Source: an uncultured Cohaesibacter sp.
GTDB lineage: Bacteria; Pseudomonadota; Alphaproteobacteria; Rhizobiales; Cohaesibacteraceae
Reading direction: 5' to 3'
Length of the DNA: 64,000 nt
NCBI RefSeq assembly: GCF_963667045.1
Contig: NZ_OY762934.1
Location: 310,001-374,000 of the forward strand
In this document: positions 52,320-61,527 of the stretch, piece by piece
Numbering within the stretch: the first letter of the stretch is position 1
Layout of the letters: every line of letters starts with the position of its first letter
The notes under the pieces: model-generated
Databases searched by the model: none
What the model was told of the DNA's origin: nothing
What the model saw: only the letters and a program-made list of their open reading frames with translations
Translations under genes and position numbers: made by a program

Positions 52320-53168
52320 ATGACTGAGCGCACAAAGTGGCTGGTGAACACGGATTGGCTGGCTGAGCACCTCGACAGCCCGGACGTGGTTGTTCTGGAT
52401 GGCTCCTGGTATTTGCCGCAACTCGAACGCGATCCCAAGGCAGAATTTGCGCGGGCCCATATTCCCGGTGCGATGTTCTTCGATATCGACGAGGTTGCGG
52501 ACCTGTCGACCGACTTGCCTCACATGTTGCCAAGTGCCGAGATGTTCAGCGATGCGGTCTCGCAGATGGGGATCAGCGATGGACAAACCATTGTGGTCTA
52601 TGATGGGCTCGGGCTGAGTTCGGCACCACGGTTGTGGTGGACCTTCCGTGTCATGGGGGTCAAGGATGTTTTCATTCTCGACGGCGGCTTGCCCAAATGG
52701 AAAGCGGAAAAGAAACCGGTGACCGATGTGCTCGCCGAGCGGGCTCCAGGCCATTTCCATGCACAGCTCGACCATAGTGCCGTCAAGAGCTTTGCGGACA
52801 TGTTGAAGGCGATTCGCGACGATAGCGTGGAGATTGTTGACGCGCGTTCCGAAGAGCGTTGGCGCGGAACTGCCCCCGAGCCCCGGCCGCATCTATCGTC
52901 CGGGCGCATGCCGGGCTCCCGGAACGTACCGTTCGGAAGCTTGATCGACGAAACCGGGCAGTTGAAGGACGTTGCGGCGCTCAAGGCGCGCTTTGTCGAA
53001 GCTGGGGTTGATCTGTCCAAGCCGATTATCACGTCATGCGGGTCCGGGGCGACGGCTGCCATTCTTTATCTGGCGCTTGATACCATCGGCCAGACGAAAC
53101 TGGCACTCTATGATGGCTCTTGGACCGAATGGGCGTCACGGCAAGAGAGTGTCATTGAACGGGACTAG
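52320..53168 (+). CDS. sseA: 3-mercaptopyruvate sulfurtransferase (two-domain rhodanese)
   Basis: A 282-residue sulfurtransferase with two rhodanese domains. It moves sulfur from 3-mercaptopyruvate to thiols or cyanide. The N-terminal domain has VVLDGSWYLP and ARAHIPGAMFFDIDEVADLS. The catalytic cysteine is in IITSCGSGATAAILYLAL (near residue 236), the CGSG(A/V)T signature of mercaptopyruvate rather than thiosulfate sulfurtransferases. VDARSEERWRGTAPEPRP opens the second domain. ATG 52320 has GGAG upstream; an in-frame start at 52260 lacks support. Confidence 0.92.
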   Translation: MTERTKWLVNTDWLAEHLDSPDVVVLDGSWYLPQLERDPKAEFARAHIPGAMFFDIDEVADLSTDLPHMLPSAEMFSDAVSQMGISDGQTIVVYDGLGLSSAPRLWWTFRVMGVKDVFILDGGLPKWKAEKKPVTDVLAERAPGHFHAQLDHSAVKSFADMLKAIRDDSVEIVDARSEERWRGTAPEPRPHLSSGRMPGSRNVPFGSLIDETGQLKDVAALKARFVEAGVDLSKPIITSCGSGATAAILYLALDTIGQTKLALYDGSWTEWASRQESVIERD

Positions 53169-53362
53169 ACCGGGCTTTCGAGCCACTGTTGAAGTGGGGG
53201 CGGATGTCCCCTCTTCCCGCCATCCACTCAATTCTGTTGCAAAGTTGTCACTATCACGAGCCGCCATAATATTGGCTTATTTCGACCACGATAGGAACAT
53301 CACTCGCTGCTAAACGTTGTCCAGTCGCATAAGTCAAAAGACATGACAACAAACTAGCGGTG

Positions 53363-54016
53363 ATGAAAATGAAAAGAGTTATTGTATCGAGTGCAATTGT
53401 TTTGATGGCTGCAACGGGCGTCAGCATGGCTGCCGACCTGCCTCAGTCTGAGCCGGCCTATGCAGATCCGGCTCCTGCTGAAGTCATGGGGACACCATGG
53501 GCCGGTGCCTATGCCGGTGCAGCTGCTGGCTGGACCTGGAGTGGCACAGATACGAACGGTGGTTCCAACTCCGTAGATGGTGACGGCGTATCCATCGGTG
53601 CTTTTGGCGGTTACAACTTCACCTATGACCATTTCGTGTTTGGTCCGGAATTGTCCGTCAACTACAACGACATTGACAACAAGAGTGCCACCACCCGCTT
53701 TGAAAGCAGATGGGACACCGAGGCACGCGTTCGTGCAGGCTATGACATGGGCTTCTTCATGCCTTATGCAGCTGTCGGTGTCGGTTTCCAGGATGGCAAG
53801 CTGACTGATCGCGCAACCAATGTGTCTGACGACAACGTTCATACCTTTGTGGGCGCCACCGGTGGTGTTGAAGCCATGGTTGCCGACAATGTGTCCGTGC
53901 GTGCCGAGGCTGGCTATCGCTGGTCCAACAACAAGACTTACAATTTCGGCGCCACCAGCTCCAAGACAGATGTCGATGGCGCTGTAGCCAAGGTTGGCCT
54001 GTCCTACCACTTCTAA
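53363..54016 (+). CDS. Outer-membrane beta-barrel protein (Omp25/RopB-like)
   Basis: A 217-residue porin-like protein. Signal peptide MKMKRVIVSSAIVLMAATG, cleaved near SMA/ADLP. The mature part begins with a proline/alanine-rich stretch, then WAGAYAGAAAGWTWSGTDTN, the typical alphaproteobacterial OmpA-like barrel opening. Aromatic strands follow, and it ends VAKVGLSYHF with a C-terminal phenylalanine, the outer-membrane sorting mark. About eight strands can be drawn. A structural surface protein; no enzyme role implied. Confidence 0.9.
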   Translation: MKMKRVIVSSAIVLMAATGVSMAADLPQSEPAYADPAPAEVMGTPWAGAYAGAAAGWTWSGTDTNGGSNSVDGDGVSIGAFGGYNFTYDHFVFGPELSVNYNDIDNKSATTRFESRWDTEARVRAGYDMGFFMPYAAVGVGFQDGKLTDRATNVSDDNVHTFVGATGGVEAMVADNVSVRAEAGYRWSNNKTYNFGATSSKTDVDGAVAKVGLSYHF

Positions 54017-54065
54017 TTGGTACGACTGTTGTGAGAGGCTCAAAGCCTCGTCTGACCCTGAATAC

Positions 54066-54100
54066 AAAAAGAGCCCGGGCAATTTGTCCGGGCTCTTTTT
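54066..54100. terminator. Bidirectional terminator between the porin and aapP
   Basis: Stem GAGCCCGG / CCGGGCTC (54071-54078 and 54088-54095) flanked by A5 on the left and a T run on the right. It serves the beta-barrel gene and the convergent aap operon. Confidence 0.9.
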
Positions 54101-54121
54101 TTTGAAATGCGTTCACGCGCC

Positions 54122-54916
54122 CTAGTGGAGGATCTGGCTGAGGAACAGCTTGGTCCGTTCGTGCTGAGGATTGGTGAAGAATTCTTCCGGCTCGTTCTGC
54201 TCCACAATCTGGCCTGCATCCATGAAGATCACGCGGTTGGCGACCTGACGGGCAAAGCCCATTTCGTGGGTTACGCAGAGCATGGTCATGCCTTCTTCGG
54301 CGAGTGAGACCATAACGTCGAGCACTTCCTTGATCATTTCCGGGTCGAGGGCCGAGGTTGGCTCGTCGAATAGCATGATGCGCGGGTTCATGCAGAGCGA
54401 ACGAGCAATGGCCACACGCTGTTGCTGACCGCCGGAAAGCTGGCCTGGGTATTTCAGGGCCTGTTCCGGAATCTTTACGCGTTCCAGATAGTGCATCGCG
54501 ATCTCTTCGGCTTCCTTCTTGGGCATGTTGCGAACCCAGACCGGCGCCAGCGTCAGGTTTTCCAGAATCGTCAGATGCGGGAAAAGGTTGAAGTGCTGGA
54601 ACACCATGCCCACTTCCCTGCGGATCTCGTCGATCTTCTTGAGGTCGTTGGTCAGCTCGATGCCGTCAACGACGATCTTGCCTTCCTGATGCTCTTCCAG
54701 CCGGTTGATGCAGCGGATCATGGTCGATTTACCCGAACCGGACGGACCAGCAATAACGATGCGTTCTCCGCGCATGACTTTCAGGTTGATGTCTCTGAGA
54801 ACGTGGAAATCACCGTACCACTTGTTCATCTTGTCGATTTCGATTGCGACATCGGTCTCGGAGATGTGCATTTTCTTGACTTCGCTCGGTTTTGCGTCGA
54901 CTGCGTTGTCACTCAT
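54122..54916 (-). CDS. aapP: General L-amino acid ABC transporter ATPase AapP
   Basis: A 264-residue polar-amino-acid-type ATPase. Walker [19 protein letters not shown] near residue 58, Q-loop [14 protein letters not shown], signature [15 protein letters not shown], Walker [16 protein letters not shown] and H-loop [13 protein letters not shown] are all present. It drives uptake through AapQM. Last gene of aapJQMP, 18 nt after aapM. Confidence 0.97.
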   Translation of the reverse strand: MSDNAVDAKPSEVKKMHISETDVAIEIDKMNKWYGDFHVLRDINLKVMRGERIVIAGPSGSGKSTMIRCINRLEEHQEGKIVVDGIELTNDLKKIDEIRREVGMVFQHFNLFPHLTILENLTLAPVWVRNMPKKEAEEIAMHYLERVKIPEQALKYPGQLSGGQQQRVAIARSLCMNPRIMLFDEPTSALDPEMIKEVLDVMVSLAEEGMTMLCVTHEMGFARQVANRVIFMDAGQIVEQNEPEEFFTNPQHERTKLFLSQILH

Positions 54917-54934
54917 TGTATTACTCCTGACTGC

Positions 54935-56242
54935 TTATCGTTTATGACCGGTGTGCAGCCGGTTTTCCATGAAAATTGAATAGCGGGACATACCGAAGCA
55001 GAAGATCCAGAAGACCATGGCTGCGAACAGGTAACCCGTATGTGATGTCACTGGCGTCGACCAGGTCGGGTCCGTAAAGGAGGACTGAACCTGCCCCAAC
55101 AGATCAAACAGACCAATGATCAGGACCAGCGTGGTGTCCTTGAATAGCCCGATAAAGGTGTTCACAATGCCCGGGATGACGAGCTTCAAGGCCTGCGGCA
55201 TGATGATCAGTGCCGTGGATTGCCAGAAGGTCAGTCCCAGTGCGTCGGCCCCTTCATACTGTCCTTTGGGGATGGCTTGCAAGCCACCACGAACAACTTC
55301 CGCCATATAGGCAGCGGAGAAAAGGGCAACACCAATCAGGGCGCGCAGCAGCTTGTCGAAATTGACGCCTTCCGGCAGGAACAGCGGCAACACGACCGAT
55401 GACATGAACAGCACGGTGATCAGCGGAACACCTCGCCAGAACTCGATGAAGATGATCGAGACAAGGCGGACGACCGGCATCTTGGACCGACGGCCAAGGG
55501 CCAGCATGATGCCGAGCGGCAGCGATGCCACGATACCCGTGATCGCGATGACGAGAGTCACAAGGAACCCGCCCCAGTTCGCCGTTTCAACCGGCATCAG
55601 GCCGAAGTCGATGGACATGATCGCATAGATGATTGCCACGCCGATGCCAATTGCCCCGACAGTCGTCAAAACCGGCTTCATCTTGCCCTGTGTAGCGTAG
55701 GTGATGAGGGCCGAGAGCCCCATGACGATGGCGAAGATGATGACAAAAGCAAGAATATGATTCTCGAATGACAGGTTGCCGCCGGTCAGCAGAACGAACG
55801 TCATGACCGGGAAACCAAGCAGCATGAAGAGGACGTTTTCCCGTTTGAACGGAATCGTCGGAATGAGCGCCGGAATGAGGCCCAATGCGCCAACGATAAA
55901 CACGATATTGACGCGCCAGATCTCGTCGACTGGATAACGGCCATAGACGAACTGCGGGAAATAGGCCTTCACATAAGCCCAGCAGGCACCATGGGCAGCC
56001 GCATCGGCCGTAACACAGGCATCACGATTCTGCCCTTCCCAAACCGCGTGAATGAGTGCAAACGGAATGATGGCTTCCAGGATCAGGTAGATGATATAGA
56101 TGCCCAGGAGCGTCAGCAGCGCGTTGGGAACGGATGACAGCAGGTTCTGATGCATCCAGTAGAGTGGACCCTTCGACGAAATCGGAGCCGGTCTCTGGTC
56201 TACCATTTCCTTGCGCACGAAGGATAAAGAGTGTTCAGACAT
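54935..56242 (-). CDS. aapM: General L-amino acid ABC transporter permease AapM
   Basis: A 435-residue permease with a long N-terminal region of extra spans before the ABC permease domain. The EAA loop is seen in AEVVRGGLQAIPKGQYEGAD, then LGLTFWQSTALIIMPQALKL. The C-terminus is SRYSIFMENRLHTGHKR. ATG 56242 has AGGAGAAAACC upstream; the frame is open to 56272. It pairs with AapQ to form the channel. 10 nt after aapQ. Confidence 0.95.
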   Translation of the reverse strand: MSEHSLSFVRKEMVDQRPAPISSKGPLYWMHQNLLSSVPNALLTLLGIYIIYLILEAIIPFALIHAVWEGQNRDACVTADAAAHGACWAYVKAYFPQFVYGRYPVDEIWRVNIVFIVGALGLIPALIPTIPFKRENVLFMLLGFPVMTFVLLTGGNLSFENHILAFVIIFAIVMGLSALITYATQGKMKPVLTTVGAIGIGVAIIYAIMSIDFGLMPVETANWGGFLVTLVIAITGIVASLPLGIMLALGRRSKMPVVRLVSIIFIEFWRGVPLITVLFMSSVVLPLFLPEGVNFDKLLRALIGVALFSAAYMAEVVRGGLQAIPKGQYEGADALGLTFWQSTALIIMPQALKLVIPGIVNTFIGLFKDTTLVLIIGLFDLLGQVQSSFTDPTWSTPVTSHTGYLFAAMVFWIFCFGMSRYSIFMENRLHTGHKR

Positions 56243-56252
56243 GGTTTTCTCC

Positions 56253-57446
56253 TTATCTTTCAACCAACGCAATGGACCGGTTATACCAGTTCATCAGAAT
56301 GGATGTGAGGAGTGAGATGCCAAGGTAAACGATCATCCAGATGGCTATGACCTCGATGGCCTGTCCCGTCTGGTTGAGCACCGTACCACCCACCGAGACG
56401 ATATCCGGATAGGCAATGGCGACAGCCAGGGATGAGTTTTTCGTCAGGTTGAGATACTGGCTGGTCAGCGGCGGAATGATCACGCGCATCGCCTGAGGAA
56501 TGATGACGAGGCGCAGGGTCGGACCATTGCGAAGCCCAAGGGCGTGAGCCGCTTCGGTCTGGCCATGATTGACCGCCAGAATGCCTGCACGCACGATTTC
56601 CGCTATGAAGGCGCCGGTATAGATGGTCAGCGCAAGGGTCAGGCCGACGAACTCGGGAATGACCTTCATGCCGCCCTTGTAGTTGAAGCCCTTCAGTTCG
56701 GCATAGTCATAACTGATCGGCATGCCTGAAAGGAAATAGGCCACTACTGGCAGCAGGATGATCAGGCCGAGACCTGTCCAGAAAACCGGGAATCGTTGTC
56801 CAGTTGCCATCTGTCGCTTCTTGGCCCAGACACTGATGGCGATAGCGCCGACGATGGCGAGAGCAAGGGCGACGAAGATCGCTGCTGACCCGTCCTCGAA
56901 AATGGGTCGGGGCATGAACAGGCCTCGGTTGTTCAGGTGGAAGACACCGAACAGCGAGCTGGATTGCTTAGGGTTTGGCAAGTTGCGCAAAACCGCGAAA
57001 TACCAGAAGAACAGCTGCAGCAACAAGGGAATGTTACGCACGATCTCGATATACATGGTCGCGAGTTTCGAGACGACCCAGTTGTTGGACAACCGGGCAA
57101 CACCCATGACGAAGCCGACGATTGTGGCAAATATGATGCCGATGACGGCAACAAGCAATGTGTTCAGCAAGCCAGCCAGCAGCGCCTGTCCATATGTGGA
57201 GGTGGCTGTCAGGCTGATGAGGGTCTGGTTGGGAAGAAATCCGGCAGTGTTTTCAACAAAACCGAAACCAGACGCAATATTTTGCTTTTCAAGGTTGTGA
57301 GCAGCGTTCTGAACGATGCTCCAGAAGAAATAGACGAGCCCGGCGACCAACACAAGCTGATAGATTATGCCTCTGACCTTGGGGTCATTGAATACAGATC
57401 CTCTGGTCGAAGCTTGCCCGGTGGAATGGTGAGGTTTAGCAGCCAT
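56253..57446 (-). CDS. aapQ: General L-amino acid ABC transporter permease AapQ
   Basis: A 397-residue permease, the partner of AapM. Its permease core has GFVMGVARLSNNWVVSKLAT near residue 110 and the EAA-like AEIVRAGILAVNHGQTEAAH, then LGLRNGPTLRLVIIPQAMRV. An N-terminal soluble stretch precedes the first span. ATG 57446 has GAGG 7 nt upstream; a GTG at 57464 is less likely. A terminator-like hairpin separates it from aapJ. Confidence 0.95.
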   Translation of the reverse strand: MAAKPHHSTGQASTRGSVFNDPKVRGIIYQLVLVAGLVYFFWSIVQNAAHNLEKQNIASGFGFVENTAGFLPNQTLISLTATSTYGQALLAGLLNTLLVAVIGIIFATIVGFVMGVARLSNNWVVSKLATMYIEIVRNIPLLLQLFFWYFAVLRNLPNPKQSSSLFGVFHLNNRGLFMPRPIFEDGSAAIFVALALAIVGAIAISVWAKKRQMATGQRFPVFWTGLGLIILLPVVAYFLSGMPISYDYAELKGFNYKGGMKVIPEFVGLTLALTIYTGAFIAEIVRAGILAVNHGQTEAAHALGLRNGPTLRLVIIPQAMRVIIPPLTSQYLNLTKNSSLAVAIAYPDIVSVGGTVLNQTGQAIEVIAIWMIVYLGISLLTSILMNWYNRSIALVER

Positions 57447-57547
57447 ATTATCCTCGTGTGACACTGACTTTGTGTTTAGTCAGTTTATCGAGAGCGACAT
57501 CCAAACGGTGAGAGTTTAGATTTTGTTATTCTTTAGATGACGCTTAC

Positions 57548-57582
57548 AAAAAACCCCGGCGGACGGATTTGTCCTGCCGGGG
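57548..57582 (-). terminator. Attenuating terminator between aapJ and aapQ
   Basis: Stem CCCCGGCGGAC / GTCCTGCCGGGG (57554-57564 and 57571-57582, one bulged T) with a 6-nt loop, followed on the minus strand by seven T residues. It lies 15 nt past the aapJ stop, so it should leave aapJ more abundant than aapQMP. Confidence 0.85.
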
Positions 57583-57596
57583 ATCTTTATTGCCGA

Positions 57597-58613
57597 TTAG
57601 CGGATAGGTGGTGCGTACTGGAAGCCACCATTGGACCACAGGGCGTTGACACCGCGAGAAATCTTGAGCGGGGTGTCCGGTCCTACGTTGTTGTCGAAGA
57701 TTTCAGCGTAGTTACCAACCTGTTTGACGATCTGGTAAGCCCAGTCGTTCGGAATGCCGAGAGCTTCACCGAAGGCACCTTCGAGGCCGAGCAGACGACG
57801 TACGGACGGGTTGGTAGAGTCTTTCATTTCTTCCACGTTTGCGGAGGAAACACCAAGCTCTTCAGCGTTGATCATGGCGAACAGAGACCATTTCACGATG
57901 TTGAACCACTGGTCGTCACCCTGACGGACAACCGGACCAAGAGGTTCTTTGGAAATGATTTCCGGAAGAACGACATGTTCATCAGGGTTGGTGAGTTTCA
58001 GGCGCTGGGCATAGAGGCCGGAAGCGTCGGTGGTGTAAACGTCGCAACGGCCGCTGTCGTAGGCCTGCACCACTTCGTCAGACTTTTCGAACTGCACCAG
58101 TTCGAGCTGCATGTTGTGGGAACGGAAGTAGTCGGTAACGTTCAGCTCGGTGGTGGTGCCGGTGTTGGTGCAGACAGACGCGCCATCCAGTTCCAGAGCG
58201 GAGGTGATGCCCAGGGACTTGCGAACCATGAAACCCTGACCGTCATAATAGTTCACACCAGCGAAGTTCAGGCCCAGAGAGGTGTCACGGGTCATGGTCC
58301 AAGTGGTGTTACGGGACAGCAGGTCAATTTCGCTGGACTGCAGGGCGGTGAAACGCTCCTTGGCAGACAGCGGGGTGAATTTTACAGCTTTTGCATCGCC
58401 GAATACAGCGGCAGCAACAGCGCGGCAGACGTCAACGTCGATGCCGGTCCAGTTGCCCTGATCGTCAGGGTTGGAGAAGCCGGGCAGACCCTGGCTCACA
58501 CCGCACTGAACAGCGCCTTTGGCTTTAACATCGTCAAGGGTTGCAGCGCTTGCAGCGGATACGCCGATAGCCATTGCAGAACCCATGAGTACGGAAATAA
58601 GAACTTTCTTCAT
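57597..58613 (-). CDS. aapJ: General L-amino acid ABC transporter substrate-binding protein AapJ
   Basis: A 338-residue periplasmic binding protein. Signal peptide MKKVLISVLMGSAMAIGVSA with cleavage near ASA/ATLDD. Then VKAKGAVQCGVSQGLPGFSN and WTGIDVDVCRAVAAAVFGD, the polar amino-acid binding family opening. ATALQ-type helices and QGDDQWFNIVKWSLFAMINA follow. ATG 58613 has GAAGG upstream; the longer in-frame start at 58697 would hide the signal peptide. Broad-specificity L-amino acid capture. Confidence 0.95.
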   Translation of the reverse strand: MKKVLISVLMGSAMAIGVSAASAATLDDVKAKGAVQCGVSQGLPGFSNPDDQGNWTGIDVDVCRAVAAAVFGDAKAVKFTPLSAKERFTALQSSEIDLLSRNTTWTMTRDTSLGLNFAGVNYYDGQGFMVRKSLGITSALELDGASVCTNTGTTTELNVTDYFRSHNMQLELVQFEKSDEVVQAYDSGRCDVYTTDASGLYAQRLKLTNPDEHVVLPEIISKEPLGPVVRQGDDQWFNIVKWSLFAMINAEELGVSSANVEEMKDSTNPSVRRLLGLEGAFGEALGIPNDWAYQIVKQVGNYAEIFDNNVGPDTPLKISRGVNALWSNGGFQYAPPIR

Positions 58614-58944
58614 TTTGCAGCCTTCGTTTGTTGCCCAAATAAGAATACGATTGTCTCGATAAGATTCAGACGGCAATGGGTTGTTGAAAACAGTCATTGC
58701 CCCTGCCAGTTGTTTTATAGTTGGTCGAACGTCTGAAAACTGACGTCTGACAGTCGTTATCGAAGAAAATTATTGGACTTGGGTCAAGAGGCAAAATGCA
58801 GCGTTGGACTCAATTTCTTGGATTTCGCACGAAAATTGTGCAAGGTAGCGATAAAACTGAAATATCCTGTTATTGTTCGCTTTTTGTTCGTATTATAATG
58901 CTGAATACTAAAGCTAACATCCAAGCCTGGAGCGCCGCTGGAAA
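58614..58944. promoter_or_regulatory. Divergent promoter region between aapJ and metC
   Basis: 331 bp, AT-rich and gene-free, with start signals for aapJ (leftward) and metC (rightward). I cannot name an operator with confidence. Confidence 0.4.
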
Positions 58945-60126
58945 ATGCAAAAGAAGCAAAACTGCACAAAAAATTATCACACTGATACACGATTAATCAC
59001 CACCGGTCGTCCTACTGAAGACCATGGTTGTTTTGTCAATCCCCCCGTGATTCATGCATCGACTGTGCTGTTCGAGTCTACAGATCATCTTTATGGCGGT
59101 AATGCTAAGTATTACTACGGCCGACGTGGAACGCCAACAACAAATGCGCTTTGTGATGCATTGACCGATCTCGAGGGTGCTGCGGGGACTGTTTTGACCC
59201 CGTCAGGTCTCGCTGCGTGTTCCCTCGCCCTGCTCTCGGCCTGCAAAAGTGGCGACCATGTTCTGATCACGGACAGTGCCTATGAGCCGACGCGGAATTT
59301 TGCCACGCAAGTATTGGCGCCCATGGGTGTGGAAGTCGAATATTATGATCCTCGGATCGGAGGCGAAATAAATACATTCTTCCGTCCGAACACCAGCGCC
59401 GTGTTTACCGAGTCACCGGGATCACAGACTTTCGAGATGCAGGACATTCCTGCTATCGCCGAAGCTGCGCACGCGCGGGACATTCTCGTGCTGCTCGACA
59501 ACACGTGGGCATCGCCATTGTTCTTTGACAGCATGAGCCATGGGGTCGACATCACCATTCAGGCGGGAACAAAATACATTGTCGGGCATTCGGATGTCAT
59601 GCTGGGGACGATCTCGGCCAACGAACGCGCCTGGCCGCGGCTGTATGAGGTCCATGGCGCGATGGGTTATCATGTTGGTCCCGATGATGTCTATCTGGCG
59701 TTGCGCGGTTTGAGAACCATGTCTGTGCGCTTGAAGCAGCATCAGGAAAGCGCCATGGCGTTGGCCAAATGGTTGCAGGCCCGCCCGGAGGTGGATCGTG
59801 TTCTCTATCCAGCTTTGGAGAGTGATCCCGGTCATGCGATCTGGAAACGGGATTTCACCGGAGCCTGCGGGCTGCTCGGATTCGTGCTCAAGGACTGCAG
59901 CCAGAAGCAGGCCTTTGCCTTTATCGATGCGCTGGAGCTGTTCGGGCTTGGTTACTCTTGGGGCGGTTTCGAAAGCCTTGTTACTTATGTAGATCCGCGC
60001 GGCTATAGAACGGCAACGACATGGGACGAGCCGGGGCAGCTGCTGCGGCTGCATGTCGGTCTTGAGGATGCCGATGATCTGAAGGCGGATCTGGAAAAGG
60101 GCTTTGAAGCCCTTGTAAAGCCATAG
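58945..60126 (+). CDS. metC: Cystathionine beta-lyase
   Basis: A 393-residue PLP enzyme of the Cys/Met metabolism family; it splits cystathionine to homocysteine, pyruvate and ammonia. FVNPPVIHASTVLFES and YYGRRGTPTTNALCDALTDL are the N-terminal blocks. The PLP lysine is in ITIQAGTKYIVGHSDVMLG (near residue 210). YSWGGFESLVTYVDP and LLRLHVGLEDADDLKADLEK close the protein. The extra N-terminal 15 residues before LITTGRP are of unsure reality. Monocistronic, divergent from aapJ, with its own terminator. Confidence 0.93.
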   Translation: MQKKQNCTKNYHTDTRLITTGRPTEDHGCFVNPPVIHASTVLFESTDHLYGGNAKYYYGRRGTPTTNALCDALTDLEGAAGTVLTPSGLAACSLALLSACKSGDHVLITDSAYEPTRNFATQVLAPMGVEVEYYDPRIGGEINTFFRPNTSAVFTESPGSQTFEMQDIPAIAEAAHARDILVLLDNTWASPLFFDSMSHGVDITIQAGTKYIVGHSDVMLGTISANERAWPRLYEVHGAMGYHVGPDDVYLALRGLRTMSVRLKQHQESAMALAKWLQARPEVDRVLYPALESDPGHAIWKRDFTGACGLLGFVLKDCSQKQAFAFIDALELFGLGYSWGGFESLVTYVDPRGYRTATTWDEPGQLLRLHVGLEDADDLKADLEKGFEALVKP

Positions 60127-60167
60127 TGGCGGGATCGTCCGCTTTGATATCGATTGAAATGAAAAGC

Positions 60168-60189
60168 CGGGCAGCGAGCCCGTCTTTTT
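60168..60189 (+). terminator. Likely terminator after metC
   Basis: A short stem CGGGC / GCCCG (60168-60172 and 60178-60182) with a 5-nt loop, followed by TCTTTTT. Confidence 0.6.
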
Positions 60190-60212
60190 AGTTGCTTCGA
60201 TGTGATCAGATT

Positions 60213-60560
60213 CTATTCGACCGGCGTGTTTTCCATGAGCTTGTTGGCCTTGTGCTCCTTGATGATCAGCCAGACGTTGCGCACGTAGATCAGCAAGCCA
60301 GCCCCCTGCCCGACGATGAATACGGGATCAGCACGCTTCAGGGCATAGATGAACAGCAAGCCGCCGCCGCCGATGGAAAAGAACCAGAAGGCAACGGGCA
60401 TGATGGATTTGCCTGCGCGCTCGCTGGCGATCCACTGGACCACAAAGCGCATGGTGAACATGGCCTGAGCGACAAAGCCAAGCACCAGCCAGACATCCCA
60501 CTGCGCAACAAAAACGGTATTGAGCCAGGATTGAATATCGTTCCAGAGTGTCGAATGCAT
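60213..60560 (-). CDS. Lipid-A-biosynthesis N-terminal (LABN) domain protein
   Basis: A 115-residue membrane protein with three or four spans. LVLGFVAQAMFTMRFVVQWI, ASERAGKSIMPVAFWFFSIG and the final LLIYVRNVWLIIKEH match the LABN domain. In related bacteria it sits beside a GT2 lipid glycosyltransferase and is thought to help flip or use a lipid-linked sugar. ATG 60560 gives the family start; the frame is open to 60683. 37 nt after the glycosyltransferase gene, last in the operon. Confidence 0.88.
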   Translation of the reverse strand: MHSTLWNDIQSWLNTVFVAQWDVWLVLGFVAQAMFTMRFVVQWIASERAGKSIMPVAFWFFSIGGGGLLFIYALKRADPVFIVGQGAGLLIYVRNVWLIIKEHKANKLMENTPVE

Positions 60561-60597
60561 GTAAGGGTCTTTCCAATCGTCGATGCAGAGCCGGGGA

Positions 60598-61374
60598 TTA
60601 TCGTGGATCGGTGGTCGTGCCGCCAAGGTCAATCTCTGAGATGATCGGGATCTTCTTGCGGCGCTTGCGCAGCCAGAGAACACCGAACAGATCTATGATG
60701 CCGACCCACAGACGATCGAAGATGCCATATTTGGAGGTGCCGTGGCTGCGTCCACGGTCAAGGACGTCGACATGAACCACCTGAAGCCCTTCGCGTACCA
60801 CCAGAGCCGGCAGAAAACGGTGCCAGGCTTCAAAGAACGGCAAGTTGAGGAAGACCTGCCGACGGATGACCTTCAGCCCGCAGCCTGAATCCCGGGTGTT
60901 GTCCTTGAGCATCGACTGGCGGATCTTGTTGGCAAGGCGCGAGCCATATTTCTTGACAAAGCCATCAGTCCGCTTGGTGCGTTGACCTGCGGCGAGTGCG
61001 CAGGACGGTCCACCCGCCTTCAGGGCGTCGATCATCTGGGGGAAGAAGGCCGGGTCGTTCTGCCCGTCGCCATCCAGCGTCGCGATGAATTCACCTTTGG
61101 CAAACAGCAAACCGGTACGCACAGCATTGGACTGGCCGCAGGATTTCTCATGCCGGATATGGCGCAGCCACGGTCTGGTCGTTGCAGCTTGCTTGAGGAA
61201 CAGGTCCGTGCCGTCGTCGGAGCCGTCATCAACGATGATCAGCTCGAAGCTGCGGCCAACAAGCGCCGTACCGACTTCATCGATCAGGAAGGCCAGATTG
61301 TCCTTTTCGTTCTTGCAAGGGATAACCACGCTGACTTCAAGTGCATGGTGCAACGGGGGCAAGGTGGATAGCAT
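60598..61374 (-). CDS. GT2 glycosyltransferase, dolichyl/polyprenyl-phosphate type
   Basis: A 258-residue family 2 glycosyltransferase. EVSVVIPCKNEKDNLAFLI is the N-terminal nucleotide-sugar fold, then LIIVDDGSDDGTDLFLKQA and TLDGDGQNDPAFFPQMIDAL with the DxD metal site. This is the class that makes polyprenyl-phosphate sugars (ArnC or DPM like). The C-terminal segment WVGIIDLFGVLWLRKRRKK suggests membrane contact but not the two extra spans of full ArnC. Operon with PAP2 (about 150 bp upstream) and LABN. Confidence 0.9.
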   Translation of the reverse strand: MLSTLPPLHHALEVSVVIPCKNEKDNLAFLIDEVGTALVGRSFELIIVDDGSDDGTDLFLKQAATTRPWLRHIRHEKSCGQSNAVRTGLLFAKGEFIATLDGDGQNDPAFFPQMIDALKAGGPSCALAAGQRTKRTDGFVKKYGSRLANKIRQSMLKDNTRDSGCGLKVIRRQVFLNLPFFEAWHRFLPALVVREGLQVVHVDVLDRGRSHGTSKYGIFDRLWVGIIDLFGVLWLRKRRKKIPIISEIDLGGTTTDPR

Positions 61375-61527
61375 GGCGCATTCCTGACGCTGATCTTGGT
61401 TTCAATTGGTCTGGCATCATCTCATGCCGCAAACCGGTGCGCTCAATAGCCTTTGGAATGCGACAGAATGATGATGTCGTGGCCTTGGACGCGAATGAGC
61501 GACGGAAAGGGCCGAGTTGCTCACTCT

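Noticed and set aside
57537-58736. 399-codon plus-strand frame
   Set aside because: Antisense of aapJ, which has a signal peptide and full family motifs.
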